A stretch of 64,000 nt of DNA from Chthonomonadaceae bacterium (GTDB lineage: Bacteria > Armatimonadota > Chthonomonadetes > Chthonomonadales > Chthonomonadaceae), in NCBI GenBank assembly GCA_025352825.1, contig JANXSG010000041.1, positions 26,766 to 90,765 on the forward strand, read 5' to 3'. Below, in pieces: positions 45,170-53,444 of the stretch; the stretch's first letter is position 1; every line of letters begins with the position of its first letter. Below the pieces are notes generated by a model. That model saw only the letters and a program-made list of their open reading frames with translations. It was not told the DNA's origin and ran no database searches. The position numbers and the translations under genes were made by a program.

Positions 45170-45270
45170 CAATCGACGGTGTGACTGGAAAACGCTGAAA
45201 CGGCAATGAAAGTCATGCAGTGTATAAAAGTTATTTGCCGATGAAAAAACGAATTCAAAGAAGGGGACGT

Positions 45271-46077
45271 ATGATGATGAAACACTTTATGAGAAGGTTA
45301 AGCCATGTCGCTTTAAGCGGCGCTATGTCCACAATAATTATCGGACTAGCACACGCTTCACCCAGCAGTATTCCTTTCACAATCTCAGGGAAAGTCGTGA
45401 ATGCCTCCGGAACTCTCACTGGTGACTTCAAAACATTGAGTGGGTTTTCGGACACTGTATTTGCTGTGACAGGCGCTAGTGGTTTCTACACGGATTCAGC
45501 AGATGGCATTGCTGGAGTGATTACGGGGGTGTTGCCGGGAATTTTTTATACCTCCATTCCGAATACCGGCAATCACGACAGCATCTATACTACAGGCGTG
45601 GCTCCGTTTCCGGGCACATCTTTCGACAACATCGTCTACCCACACGGAAACTCCGATGTCGAATGCTACGGTTATGTCGGAGGGCAGCTAGACATCTTTG
45701 GATTAATGTTTACTCTGAATTTAAACAACTCGGGGAAAGCGCCAGGGCAAGCCGGCGGTATCGGATTGGTAAACCTTTGGAGTAATGGCGTTCTGAACGA
45801 TCCAACCAACAACATCGGGCTTGATTACGGAGTCTCCGACGGATTGCTGCTCCAAGAATCTAGTTCAGCCTCTGCCAATGGTCAGGTTTATTACGCACTG
45901 AACTATATCGGGAACACAAACAACTACCCGAACAATATCGATGGTACTGGCTTGTATACTCCCAGCGGAGTTTGGTTCTCTACCCCCAATGTTCCAGAAC
46001 CATCTGCGCTGATGATGCTGGGTTCAGGAATCACCACTCTGTCGATACTGGGATTGCGCCGCAAAAAGCGCGCGTAA
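45271..46077 (+). CDS. PEP-CTERM sorting-domain exported protein
   Basis: 268 residues from ATG 45271, chosen for AAGGGG 4-5 bases upstream and a clean signal peptide (HVALSGAMSTIIIGLAHA). The mature part is beta-rich, with no enzyme motif. The last 26 residues are a PEP-CTERM sorting signal: VPEPSALMMLGSGITTLSIL then LGLRRKKRA (motif, hydrophobic helix, basic tail). Such proteins are cut and anchored by an exosortase, usually in exopolysaccharide or biofilm producers; no exosortase is in this window. Regulated by the promoter-operator at 45138-45169. Confidence 0.9.
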   Translation: MMMKHFMRRLSHVALSGAMSTIIIGLAHASPSSIPFTISGKVVNASGTLTGDFKTLSGFSDTVFAVTGASGFYTDSADGIAGVITGVLPGIFYTSIPNTGNHDSIYTTGVAPFPGTSFDNIVYPHGNSDVECYGYVGGQLDIFGLMFTLNLNNSGKAPGQAGGIGLVNLWSNGVLNDPTNNIGLDYGVSDGLLLQESSSASANGQVYYALNYIGNTNNYPNNIDGTGLYTPSGVWFSTPNVPEPSALMMLGSGITTLSILGLRRKKRA

Positions 46078-46118
46078 TTGTAGATAAATTGGTTATGCGT
46101 CCGTTTCTTAATACACAC

Positions 46119-46150
46119 GTCCCGAGGATTTATCTCCTCGGGACTAATCT
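46119..46150 (+). terminator. Hairpin after the PEP-CTERM gene
   Basis: GTCCCGAGGA (46119-46128) and TCCTCGGGAC (46135-46144) form a perfect 10-bp stem with 6-base loop; the following TAATCTTCT is only weakly T-rich. Confidence 0.6.
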
Positions 46151-46389
46151 TCTATCTCAAACATCTTCTCATCGCCTGTATGCGTCGAACGAAACTATCC
46201 TGCAGTACACGCCACATTGACGCAGGATCAGGACAATGATGGTATTCCGTTCGTAATGTACGGAGGTTATTGCTTTTGTTCGTGTACAACATGCTGACTT
46301 CGGGAATTGATGGGAGTGCTGGTGAGATTATCGAATCAGGCACTGTCACAACGAACATCGTTAAAAATTCACGATGTTAGGGAAACGTC

Positions 46390-46560
46390 TAACCTCACCC
46401 CCCGCCCCCTCTTCCAGACTGCTCGATAGCTCGCAAGTGAGAAGAAGTGACTGTACTCTGCATTTGTCCCTCTCAGTGAGCAACGAACGCGAGAGAGACA
46501 GGTTGGGGTGAGGTGCCGTTGCGTATTTTACACTATATTAGCATTACTTTCACACCCCTT
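46390..46560. repeat. GC-rich hairpin block with a single right-hand TIR
   Basis: Two imperfect GC-rich hairpins (46390-46451 and about 46465-46512) followed by GCATTACTTTCACACCCCTT (about 46539-46558), the right end of the GGGGTTGTGAAAGTAAT element. The left end is not recognisable. No gene lies in 46151-46753. Confidence 0.6.
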
Positions 46561-46753
46561 ATCCCGCAGCGGAATAGATGCTCGAAATAACATAACCATC
46601 CCTATTCTAACGCCCTCACCTCACCCGCTCCCCAATGATGGTTTAGAGTATACTCTAACCGGACACCTACAATAGAATCCTAGGGATGTGAGGAAAGTAT
46701 CACTTCGGTAATAGCTTTTTAGGCCGAGGTTCGACCGACTTCGTGGAAGTATA

Positions 46754-47292
46754 ATGATTGAGAACGCATTCCCAAAATCCATGTCCTCCTTAGAAGTTAT
46801 CGTCTTGATGGGACCGCCAGGGAGTGGCAAATCGTTCCTCGGAAATCGCCTCAAGCAGCAAGGGATTGTGGATTATGTGGAACGCGAGCCGATTCTGGTT
46901 GAAACCTTCGGAACGGATTCTTAGTTCGCAAAAACAAGGCTGAGGCGCTCGCCTTCATTCGCCAGTGCTATCTGGAACAGCTCGCCAATCGCACGAATGT
47001 TATCGCGTTTGAGTCCACTGGAGTTACTGATCGTCCGCTCCTGGATGATATCCAGCGTCACCACCGCGTGGCTCTGGTGAAGCTCCTCGCCTCGAAGCAG
47101 AAATGCCTGCAAAGGATTGGATCGCGTTCGTTAGGCAAGAACCTCAACAACAATATGCTGGACAGTGAACGGTTCTATGACTACTGGTATAAAGAGGTTG
47201 AACCTACCTACTCCTTTGCTCTAGAAGTAGATGGAGAGGACGTGGAACAAGCGTGTCGGGTCATCCGTCAATTCATCCAAGAGCCAATTTGA
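46754..47292 (+). pseudogene. P-loop kinase (AAA_33/zeta-like), frameshifted
   Basis: The first frame (46754-46924) encodes MIENAFPKSMSSLEVIVLMG then PPGSGKSFLGNRLKQQG, a perfect Walker A, and stops at TAG 46922 after 56 residues. From about 46921 another frame continues in register: LVRKNKAEALAFIRQCYLEQ, NVIAFESTGVTDRPLLDDIQ, LDSERFYDYWYKEVEPTYSF and ends at 47292. Both parts together (about 180 residues) look like one P-loop kinase of the AAA_33 or zeta-toxin-like type, broken by a one-base shift. GGAAGT precedes the ATG. No antitoxin is seen next to it. Confidence 0.7.
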
Positions 47293-47420
47293 CCAGTCGG
47301 TCAAATTGGCTCGATTCTCGTGCAGTTTGTTTGAGGTTCTGCAATCATGTTGTGCGAATCGTTAGACTGATTTTACACTGGCGAGAATATACAAAAATAG
47401 CAGTTAAAACATGGAGATAG

Positions 47421-47846
47421 ATGATGAAAATTACTAGAAAAGAATCACGGTCATCGGGCAAGGGGCCAGAGGATTGGTTTACCGGGGCTGTAAGTGTGGA
47501 ACCTCTTTTCGAAGCGGATGCGCCTGCACGCGTCGCCGGCGCAAGTGTAACTTTCGAGCCGGGCGCCCGTACAGCCTGGCATACGCACCCACTGGGGCAG
47601 ACCCTCATCGTGACCGCGGGCATCGGGTGGGCACAGCACCAGGGCGGCACAATTGAGGAGATCAGGACAGGCGACGTGATCTGGTTCCCGCCAGGCGAGA
47701 AGCATTTGCACGGCGCTGCTCCAACTACTGGCATGACGCACATCGCCATTCATGAATATCTTAACGGTAAGGTCGTCGACTGGATGGAAAAGGTCAGCGA
47801 CGAACAGTACCGTATGTGCAGTGCAGGCTTCAAAGCCTTAATGTGA
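47421..47846 (+). CDS. Cupin-domain protein
   Basis: 141 residues of a single cupin barrel: [20 protein letters not shown] (metal site H-x-H ... Q in place of the usual Glu), [20 protein letters not shown] (second His) and MTHIAIHEY. Very similar in layout to small bacterial cupins related to quercetinase and to manganese-dependent hydroxynitrile lyases, often beside carboxymuconolactone decarboxylases. GGAGAT precedes ATG 47421. Richer in GC than the neighbours. It is followed by a very strong hairpin. Confidence 0.85.
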   Translation: MMKITRKESRSSGKGPEDWFTGAVSVEPLFEADAPARVAGASVTFEPGARTAWHTHPLGQTLIVTAGIGWAQHQGGTIEEIRTGDVIWFPPGEKHLHGAAPTTGMTHIAIHEYLNGKVVDWMEKVSDEQYRMCSAGFKALM

Positions 47847-47875
47847 TGCGTTTCTCATACATCTGACCAAAAGAA

Positions 47876-47924
47876 TACAACTGGATATTTTGAGAGTGGC
47901 AAGGTCTCAAAATATCCAGTTGTA
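47876..47924 (+). terminator. 20-bp perfect stem-loop after the cupin gene
   Basis: TACAACTGGATATTTTGAGA (47876-47895) and its exact reverse complement (47905-47924) around a 9-base loop. No T-tract follows; it also faces the DUF1398 pseudogene and may end transcription from both sides. Confidence 0.65.
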
Positions 47925-47964
47925 TAGTAACCTGTTCTCTTGGACTTCGTGAACTTCCACAACG

Positions 47965-48378
47965 CTATACCTGGGCGATCGGATAGGCTTCCACATACTC
48001 CTCGTTATTGGCCCCATAGTATCGGACAACGCGGGCGGAGAAATCCACTTCGTAACGAACTACTCCGGCTTTCCAACTCGCCTCTAAGAACTGCTCGAAA
48101 GTGCTATCCCCGGCCTGGTCGGTTCACAGCGCTGTGATCAGCGTATCTTGATCGAACGGAGGCACATCCACCATGCCATCGACCAGTGGGGCTCCTACAG
48201 TCATGACCGGGCCATCTTCCGTCAGATACAGGCTCTGGCAGGAAGGCAGATACCAGAAGTTATGAGTAACGCCTGCCTGACGCAGTGTCTCTGCCAGGTA
48301 AGGAAAGCCGCCTGCCTTCGGTCGGCCCGCTATTGCGCGCTGCAGGGCTGCGTGCAAATTATCACTCGCTTTGTTCAT
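47965..48378 (-). pseudogene. DUF1398 (YbcV-like) protein with in-frame TGA
   Basis: The frame from 48378 reads NKASDNLHAALQRAIAGRPK, GGFPYLAETLRQAGVTHNFW and PPFDQDTLITAL, then TGA at 48124-48126. It continues without shift: TDQAGDSTFEQFLEASWKAG, VVRYEVDFSARVVRYYGANN, EEYVEAYPIAQV and TAG at 47965. Both halves are collinear with the DUF1398 family (about 130 residues), so one nonsense change splits an otherwise intact gene of 137 codons. No selenocysteine signals are evident, and cysteine is not expected at this place. Family function is unknown. Confidence 0.75.
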
Positions 48379-48755
48379 GGAAACTCACCTCTCAAAGTCA
48401 GGATACTCTCAAGTGAATTAGTCTATGGGAATCTCATTTTTGTTGAGACGTGTTATTGGAACGGCCCTAAGTCGCGGCAGTTCTAGCGCAGGAGGCTGTA
48501 GATTCGAGGTTTATTCGTGTTAAAGCCTACCGTTCGCTGCTATATGCGTTTACAACAGAACATATTCGCCCGCATACGATCAGGTGAATCTTAATATTTA
48601 ACATGGGATGAGCAGGATGGACTGGATAATAACAGTATGACTTGAGTCTCCTTAATCATTCTATCATGCTAATCTGGCCAGTTACTATTTACACTCATAT
48701 AATACTGGTTATTCCAGTTCTAGGTTCGCAGAATTATCTAGCAGGGTGATCTCAG
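48379..48755. other. Gene-poor interval
   Basis: About 375 bases with no credible gene, repeat or hairpin noted. Confidence 0.5.
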
Positions 48756-49097
48756 TCAGTATTTTGAGGATTCACCGACCATGAGTTTGTAACCGCCGGA
48801 CATGCACAGGAAGGCCAGGAAGAATTGCCACAAGCTGACTGGATTGAGTACTGCGCGGCTTCCGGCAAATACGAGTACAACGCCGACCGCTACCGCAGCC
48901 CAGCCTATCTTCTTCATCTCTTTCGGGGCGAAGACTAGCATCAATGCGCCGCCGACGAGACTGAGCACGGTACTCAGCGCGGCGATGCTGCCGAAGAAGC
49001 CGTTACCGCGATGAGTTGTGAACTCGATGTCTTTACCGAGATAGTAAAGCCCGATTATCATCAGCGCGAACCCGAATAGTTTTGTTAAACCTTTCAT
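48756..49097 (-). CDS. Small integral membrane protein
   Basis: 113 residues from ATG 49097, 5 bases after GGAGG. Four hydrophobic segments are visible: LFGFALMIIGLYYLG, AALSTVLSLVGGALMLVFA, IGWAAVAVGVVLVFAG and LWQFFLAFLCMSGGYKLMVG. No family recognised. Its upstream side is packed with hairpin repeats. Confidence 0.6.
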   Translation of the reverse strand: MKGLTKLFGFALMIIGLYYLGKDIEFTTHRGNGFFGSIAALSTVLSLVGGALMLVFAPKEMKKIGWAAVAVGVVLVFAGSRAVLNPVSLWQFFLAFLCMSGGYKLMVGESSKY

Positions 49098-49112
49098 CAT
49101 TACCTCCATTTT

Positions 49113-49300
49113 ACCTCACCCCCAGCCCCTCTCCTTCCTATTCCCTCGCAAGCTCGGAGGAGAGGGGGGAAAATGCACCTCACCCCAACCCCTCTCCCAG
49201 ATGCTCGTGCCTCGCGGGGAGAGGGGCGAATGCATATCTGCGTCACCCCCTCTCCCTTGTGAGCAGTGCGAGCAAAATGGGAGATGGGGCAGGGGATGAG
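49113..49300. repeat. Block of three GC-rich hairpin repeats
   Basis: CCTCACCCCCAGCCCCTCTC-type units with loops such as TTCCTATTCCCTCGCAAGCTCGG-like and ATGCTCGTGCCTCGCG, ending GGCAGGGGATGAGG. It separates the small membrane protein from the defence island. Confidence 0.75.
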
Positions 49301-49306
49301 GTTATG

Positions 49307-49885
49307 TTATCGGTGACGAGTTGGTTCGTTGTGCCGCTCCTTCAGGGAGGCGACGTGCCGGAAACGAGTTTTCCAGCCCTGGGGCAGCCTGCCGGTTCGA
49401 ATTGCTTCTGCGATCTGCACTGCTTCTTCGTGGGTGAAGAGGATGTCTGTCTTGCTTTTGATGTATTCGGCGTATCTGGTGTCGACGACATTGGGCGGCA
49501 TGGGGGTTTTGAACTCGACTTCGCCCCAGAACCATACGACGGAGAAGAATCGGTTGTGGTCTATCTTGAGATACTCGGAGAGCGCCTTGGTGTGTCGATA
49601 GTTCTGGCGCAATGGGTTCTGCATTCGAGTCTTATTCCCGTATCGGCTGACTGTCCACTGTGCGTCTCGTTCATTTCCGAATATCCAGCCGTCGATATTT
49701 TTTGATTCGACGACGAATATGCCGTATCGGGAGACGATGATATGATCTATCTGCGTGGTTCCGTCGGGAGTGTCGAGGGTGGTGTCGTTCAGGCATATGT
49801 AGATATTGGGGTCGAGGCGCAGCTTCTGATATATTACGCCCTGTACCTCACCAAACCACCCCGTGAGCATTGATTGTATGGACAA
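49307..49885 (-). CDS. NERD-domain (nuclease-related) protein
   Basis: 192 residues of a NERD domain: FGEVQGVIYQKLRLDPNIYI, TTQIDHIIVSRYGIFVVESK (D-H ... E-S-K, the PD-(D/E)xK-like core near residues 44-62), NIDGWIFGNERDAQWTVSRY and NPLRQNYRHTKALSEYL. NERD proteins are predicted nucleases, often in defence or mobile regions. The start may be TTG 49885 or the ATG five codons later; GGAAGGA lies upstream. It follows res in the same direction with a 169-base gap, so it is probably a neighbour rather than part of the operon. Confidence 0.85.
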   Translation of the reverse strand: MSIQSMLTGWFGEVQGVIYQKLRLDPNIYICLNDTTLDTPDGTTQIDHIIVSRYGIFVVESKNIDGWIFGNERDAQWTVSRYGNKTRMQNPLRQNYRHTKALSEYLKIDHNRFFSVVWFWGEVEFKTPMPPNVVDTRYAEYIKSKTDILFTHEEAVQIAEAIRTGRLPQGWKTRFRHVASLKERHNEPTRHR

Positions 49886-50054
49886 CGTGACGCCATCCTT
49901 CCAACAAAAAGGGGTGACAGTGTGAGATTAGCAGTGCTGAAGTCATGTTAACCGAATTATGTTCGTTTGTCAAGGTAATTTCGATGGGTTAGTTTGAGAT
50001 CAATTCGCTAAACATGGCAGAAATTTCGCATTCGTAATTTTATACGATTCCATA

Positions 50055-53000
50055 TTAACTAGCTTCTGCAAGTGAATATAACAATTCCAGACACCGAGTC
50101 CATTGAGCTAGCGCAGTTCTCGCAATCTCTGTATCTGTCAAATCGTTTTCATCATGGGCAACATAATTATTTCGAAATTCATTTAGAGTATTTAGTTCGG
50201 TATGTAATACTTCAAATTTTGAACTATCAAATTCTTTCTTGACTGCTTCCCAAACACCGGGTGGAACGGCCTGCCAATGGTTTGCGACCTCAAGACAAAA
50301 GACTAGTGTCCCCGTTCGGAAGCGAGCATTACCATGTACTAACATATCGCGCAACGTTTTACCACAATTAGTTAGTATACGTTCCTTTTGTTGCCAACCA
50401 ATTGTTTCGAACCACGCGCGTTCAGAATGATAATCAGTAGGCATGTACGGCCCAATCCGTAAAAGTATCTTATGACATAACGCTTCCACCTGCCCCCATA
50501 GTGCCGAGAATGCTGGAGCAAGTCTCGGATGGTCAGAATCAATGTTGAATTGCAAAGTTTCGGCGGCCTGTGTAACATAAGGGACGAGAGACTCGTGAAG
50601 CGTTAAGATACCAGCACGTTCCAGAAGCTTAGTGTAGAGCATATCCTTTCGATCTTGCTGTTTTGCTTCTTCGAATGGCAGTTCTTGCTGATAAGTGTGC
50701 AGTGTATCTAACAATGATGTGAGTGCTGGTGCACAGGCGCTTTGCAGTTGTGTAATTGTATGTGATACTGCCGCTTGATCAAATACATGTTGCGGTACAA
50801 AGAGATACTTCCATTTGCTTCCAGGGGTTCTCTTGCACCATTCGACTGCCGCCGCCGCCTTACATGAAACTTCTTTGTCTTCCTGTCCTTTTGTCTCAAC
50901 GAGATAGAACACTCCATCTTTCGCACGCACCATAAAATCCGGCCAATATATACCCCTATCACCAGTAGACTTCAGGTAGTCGATGGAATGCTTCTGCGGT
51001 CCAGCATTTTTAGCGTATGCTACCACATCTTCCGCGCGGTTACAGAACTCGGCGAACCTACGCTCAAAGTCGTTCGCACATGGTACTAGATTGAACATTG
51101 TTCGTTCTGAAGCAATTGCCGGATGCCGGTCGCTGACGGAAGAGGCAAATGGCTTCCATGACGAAATCTTTGCATTTGTTTCGAGTGACTTTCGATCTTG
51201 AACGTGACGCGTATGTGCTTTGATAAGAGGTGCGAATGTCGCCTGGATGCGTTGACGAACATCTGCCTCACGCATTCGATGATCCACTTCGCCACTATGG
51301 ATATCCACCAGTCGTTCAAATAGAACTTCCTCGACAAAGCGCTTTAAGAGCACACGTAGAATGCTACCCTGACCCGAAACATGACAAACTCGCTCAAGCT
51401 GTTTGGCGTAGAAGTCAACCGCTGACCACGCATATTGGAGCAAACCGAGGTCGATCTGCATTGAAGAGACGATTTCGTCGGAAAAAAGGTGCCTCTCAGT
51501 ATATTCAATTGCGCCGGAATGCGGCTGGCCGATTGAAAGTCCGCCATATCCCTTTGCTGACGCATAATCGCTGATGATTTTGAATGTTAACCCGGAGAGA
51601 TCAAGCGTTTCAACGACCGAATCGGACAATCGTGGAATAATGAGTTCGAGGTCCTCGACTGATTTGTTCGCATGATCCACATAGATGGTAATTGAGTCAC
51701 GAAGAGGTTCTGAAGCTATGAGTAACTCGAACCCTTCCTGTGCAAGTGCTTCCTCATATAATTTTTCAAAAGCAGGGTGATGAACTACACTTACAATCTC
51801 GGGGTCATCCGAGCCGGGAAACATGCGGCGGAGGCCGCGGCCAAGTGTCTGTTCCGGGAGAATATTCGAAGCCGCAGAGTACGCGCGCAACGGCACGATA
51901 GTTGTGACGTTCTTTACATCCCAACCTTCGCGGAGCATTAGAACAGAAACGACACATCGATACTTACTTTTGGGCTGATCAAGCTCACGAGATAAGCGAC
52001 GAACTTCCTGTAGCTGCGCTTCATTCATCTCCTTCTCAATCCAATCGGTTTCTTTTCGTCCGTTTCTGGTTACCTGCTTCTTTTTCACCTTGAGATTCGT
52101 ATGGACGTTGAGAACGCGTCCCTTGAGTTCCGGGAAAGCATCACTATCCAGATAGTATGATATCTGATCTGCAGCGTCCGTGTCCTCTGTCATAACAAAG
52201 AGAATGGGAGTGCGAACAGCCTTCAACGCTTCGTACTTTGATTTCCAGAGTTCATAGCCAACCTGCAGGTGTGTTCTAAAGCGCTCCTCGGCTGGAAGAG
52301 TTTTATCAGGCTCTGCTATGATATGGGCTGATTCCCCAATGACGGGGACTTTGACGATTCCTGCATCGACAGCTTCGCCCAAAGGAAAGTCACAGACGAT
52401 GTGCCGTAATAGCTTGCCGTCGTTATGCTTGGGTGTAGCTGTAAAGTCCAGCTGCGCAATAACTCCACGTTGTCCCACCTGGATCATCTGCGTATGCAGT
52501 GTTTCAATAGCAGTATTCCAAGCAAGGTCTGGATCGTGCAGGTGATGCGCTTCATCGTTGAGCACCATGATGGAACCATGCCCTGCGATACGCTGGCGAA
52601 GTGATGCGCCTCCGTCATATACCTTGGTGCGTTTGACAGGAGGGCCAAATATTGCCGATGTTATTTCATTATCCTTAGTTTCATCCCTGCTGGCATAGAG
52701 CTGATGGATGTTACTTACATAAATAACACCGTGAGCCGCCTCGCCACCAGCTTCATCCTGCATAACAGCCTTCACATTAAACAGAAAATCACTCTTCCAT
52801 TCAGGTGGCAGAACAGGGTCTTGATGAAATACCTTTAAATACTGGAAATCGTCCTTCAATCGCTCGTAGACTGTGATGCCGGGGGCAATGATTAGGAAGT
52901 GCAGCGGCATTTCGCTGTCGGGTTCGAGGAGCCTGTGGAAGTAACTCCAGACAATGATGAGACTCATCGCCTTTGTCTTACCGCCACCGGTTGCAATCTT

Positions 53001-53441
53001 GAAACAGTAACGCGCCCATGCATTCTCTCTCGGGTCGATACCATCCACAATCGTTTGGAACTTCTCACCGCCCATGTCAACTAGCAAACTTCCAAGATTT
53101 CTGCATGTTGCAACCTCGTAAAGGTAGATAAGTGTCTCGATTGCCTCCCGCTGCGCCCAGTTATAGGCAAACGGAATTGGACAATCCGGACCTTCTATTG
53201 TGTGTTCATTCTGGAACCAGTGATGAAGCAGCAGCTTGCTCGTATCCGAAGCCCCAAGATATCCGCTGTCTCGCCAGTCATCCACCTGACGCCGCACTGA
53301 CCGTACGAGGTCACAGTTGCTGGGTCGACGACCGGCCTGAGGCTGCAGTGCACCTCGAACTCGGTGTCGATCAGGCTGTTCCCATGGTTTATATAGTGGG
53401 CGGAGAGCCTCAAGATTATGCTGAGTTACATGGATAGGCAT
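50055..53441 (-). CDS. res: Type III restriction enzyme, helicase-nuclease subunit with HEPN-like tail
   Basis: 1128 residues. Superfamily 2 helicase: FKIATGGGKTKAMSLIIVWS (Walker A near 152), VLNDEAHHLHDPDL (DEAH box), VSVLMLREGWDVKNVTTIVP and ASNILPEQTLGRGLRRMFPG (motif VI). A PD-(D/E)xK nuclease follows: WPDFMV with Asp835 and VETKG with Glu849 and Lys851. About 270 further residues form a helical extension with two R-x(4-5)-H motifs, LRDMLVHG (R1031, H1036) and FRNNYVAHDEN (R1090, H1096), typical of HEPN RNase domains; the HEPN call is inference. Starts 3 bases after mod ends. Type III enzymes cut DNA with two head-to-head unmodified sites. Confidence 0.9.
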   Translation of the reverse strand: MPIHVTQHNLEALRPLYKPWEQPDRHRVRGALQPQAGRRPSNCDLVRSVRRQVDDWRDSGYLGASDTSKLLLHHWFQNEHTIEGPDCPIPFAYNWAQREAIETLIYLYEVATCRNLGSLLVDMGGEKFQTIVDGIDPRENAWARYCFKIATGGGKTKAMSLIIVWSYFHRLLEPDSEMPLHFLIIAPGITVYERLKDDFQYLKVFHQDPVLPPEWKSDFLFNVKAVMQDEAGGEAAHGVIYVSNIHQLYASRDETKDNEITSAIFGPPVKRTKVYDGGASLRQRIAGHGSIMVLNDEAHHLHDPDLAWNTAIETLHTQMIQVGQRGVIAQLDFTATPKHNDGKLLRHIVCDFPLGEAVDAGIVKVPVIGESAHIIAEPDKTLPAEERFRTHLQVGYELWKSKYEALKAVRTPILFVMTEDTDAADQISYYLDSDAFPELKGRVLNVHTNLKVKKKQVTRNGRKETDWIEKEMNEAQLQEVRRLSRELDQPKSKYRCVVSVLMLREGWDVKNVTTIVPLRAYSAASNILPEQTLGRGLRRMFPGSDDPEIVSVVHHPAFEKLYEEALAQEGFELLIASEPLRDSITIYVDHANKSVEDLELIIPRLSDSVVETLDLSGLTFKIISDYASAKGYGGLSIGQPHSGAIEYTERHLFSDEIVSSMQIDLGLLQYAWSAVDFYAKQLERVCHVSGQGSILRVLLKRFVEEVLFERLVDIHSGEVDHRMREADVRQRIQATFAPLIKAHTRHVQDRKSLETNAKISSWKPFASSVSDRHPAIASERTMFNLVPCANDFERRFAEFCNRAEDVVAYAKNAGPQKHSIDYLKSTGDRGIYWPDFMVRAKDGVFYLVETKGQEDKEVSCKAAAAVEWCKRTPGSKWKYLFVPQHVFDQAAVSHTITQLQSACAPALTSLLDTLHTYQQELPFEEAKQQDRKDMLYTKLLERAGILTLHESLVPYVTQAAETLQFNIDSDHPRLAPAFSALWGQVEALCHKILLRIGPYMPTDYHSERAWFETIGWQQKERILTNCGKTLRDMLVHGNARFRTGTLVFCLEVANHWQAVPPGVWEAVKKEFDSSKFEVLHTELNTLNEFRNNYVAHDENDLTDTEIARTALAQWTRCLELLYSLAEAS

Positions 53442-53444
53442 AGA

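Noticed and set aside
47965..48378. Selenoprotein reading of the in-frame TGA
   Set aside because: The DUF1398 family has no conserved cysteine at that place, and no SECIS-like hairpin stands out just after the TGA.
49082..49705. 207-codon plus-strand frame opposite the NERD gene
   Set aside because: It begins in hairpin repeats and runs antisense to a recognised domain.
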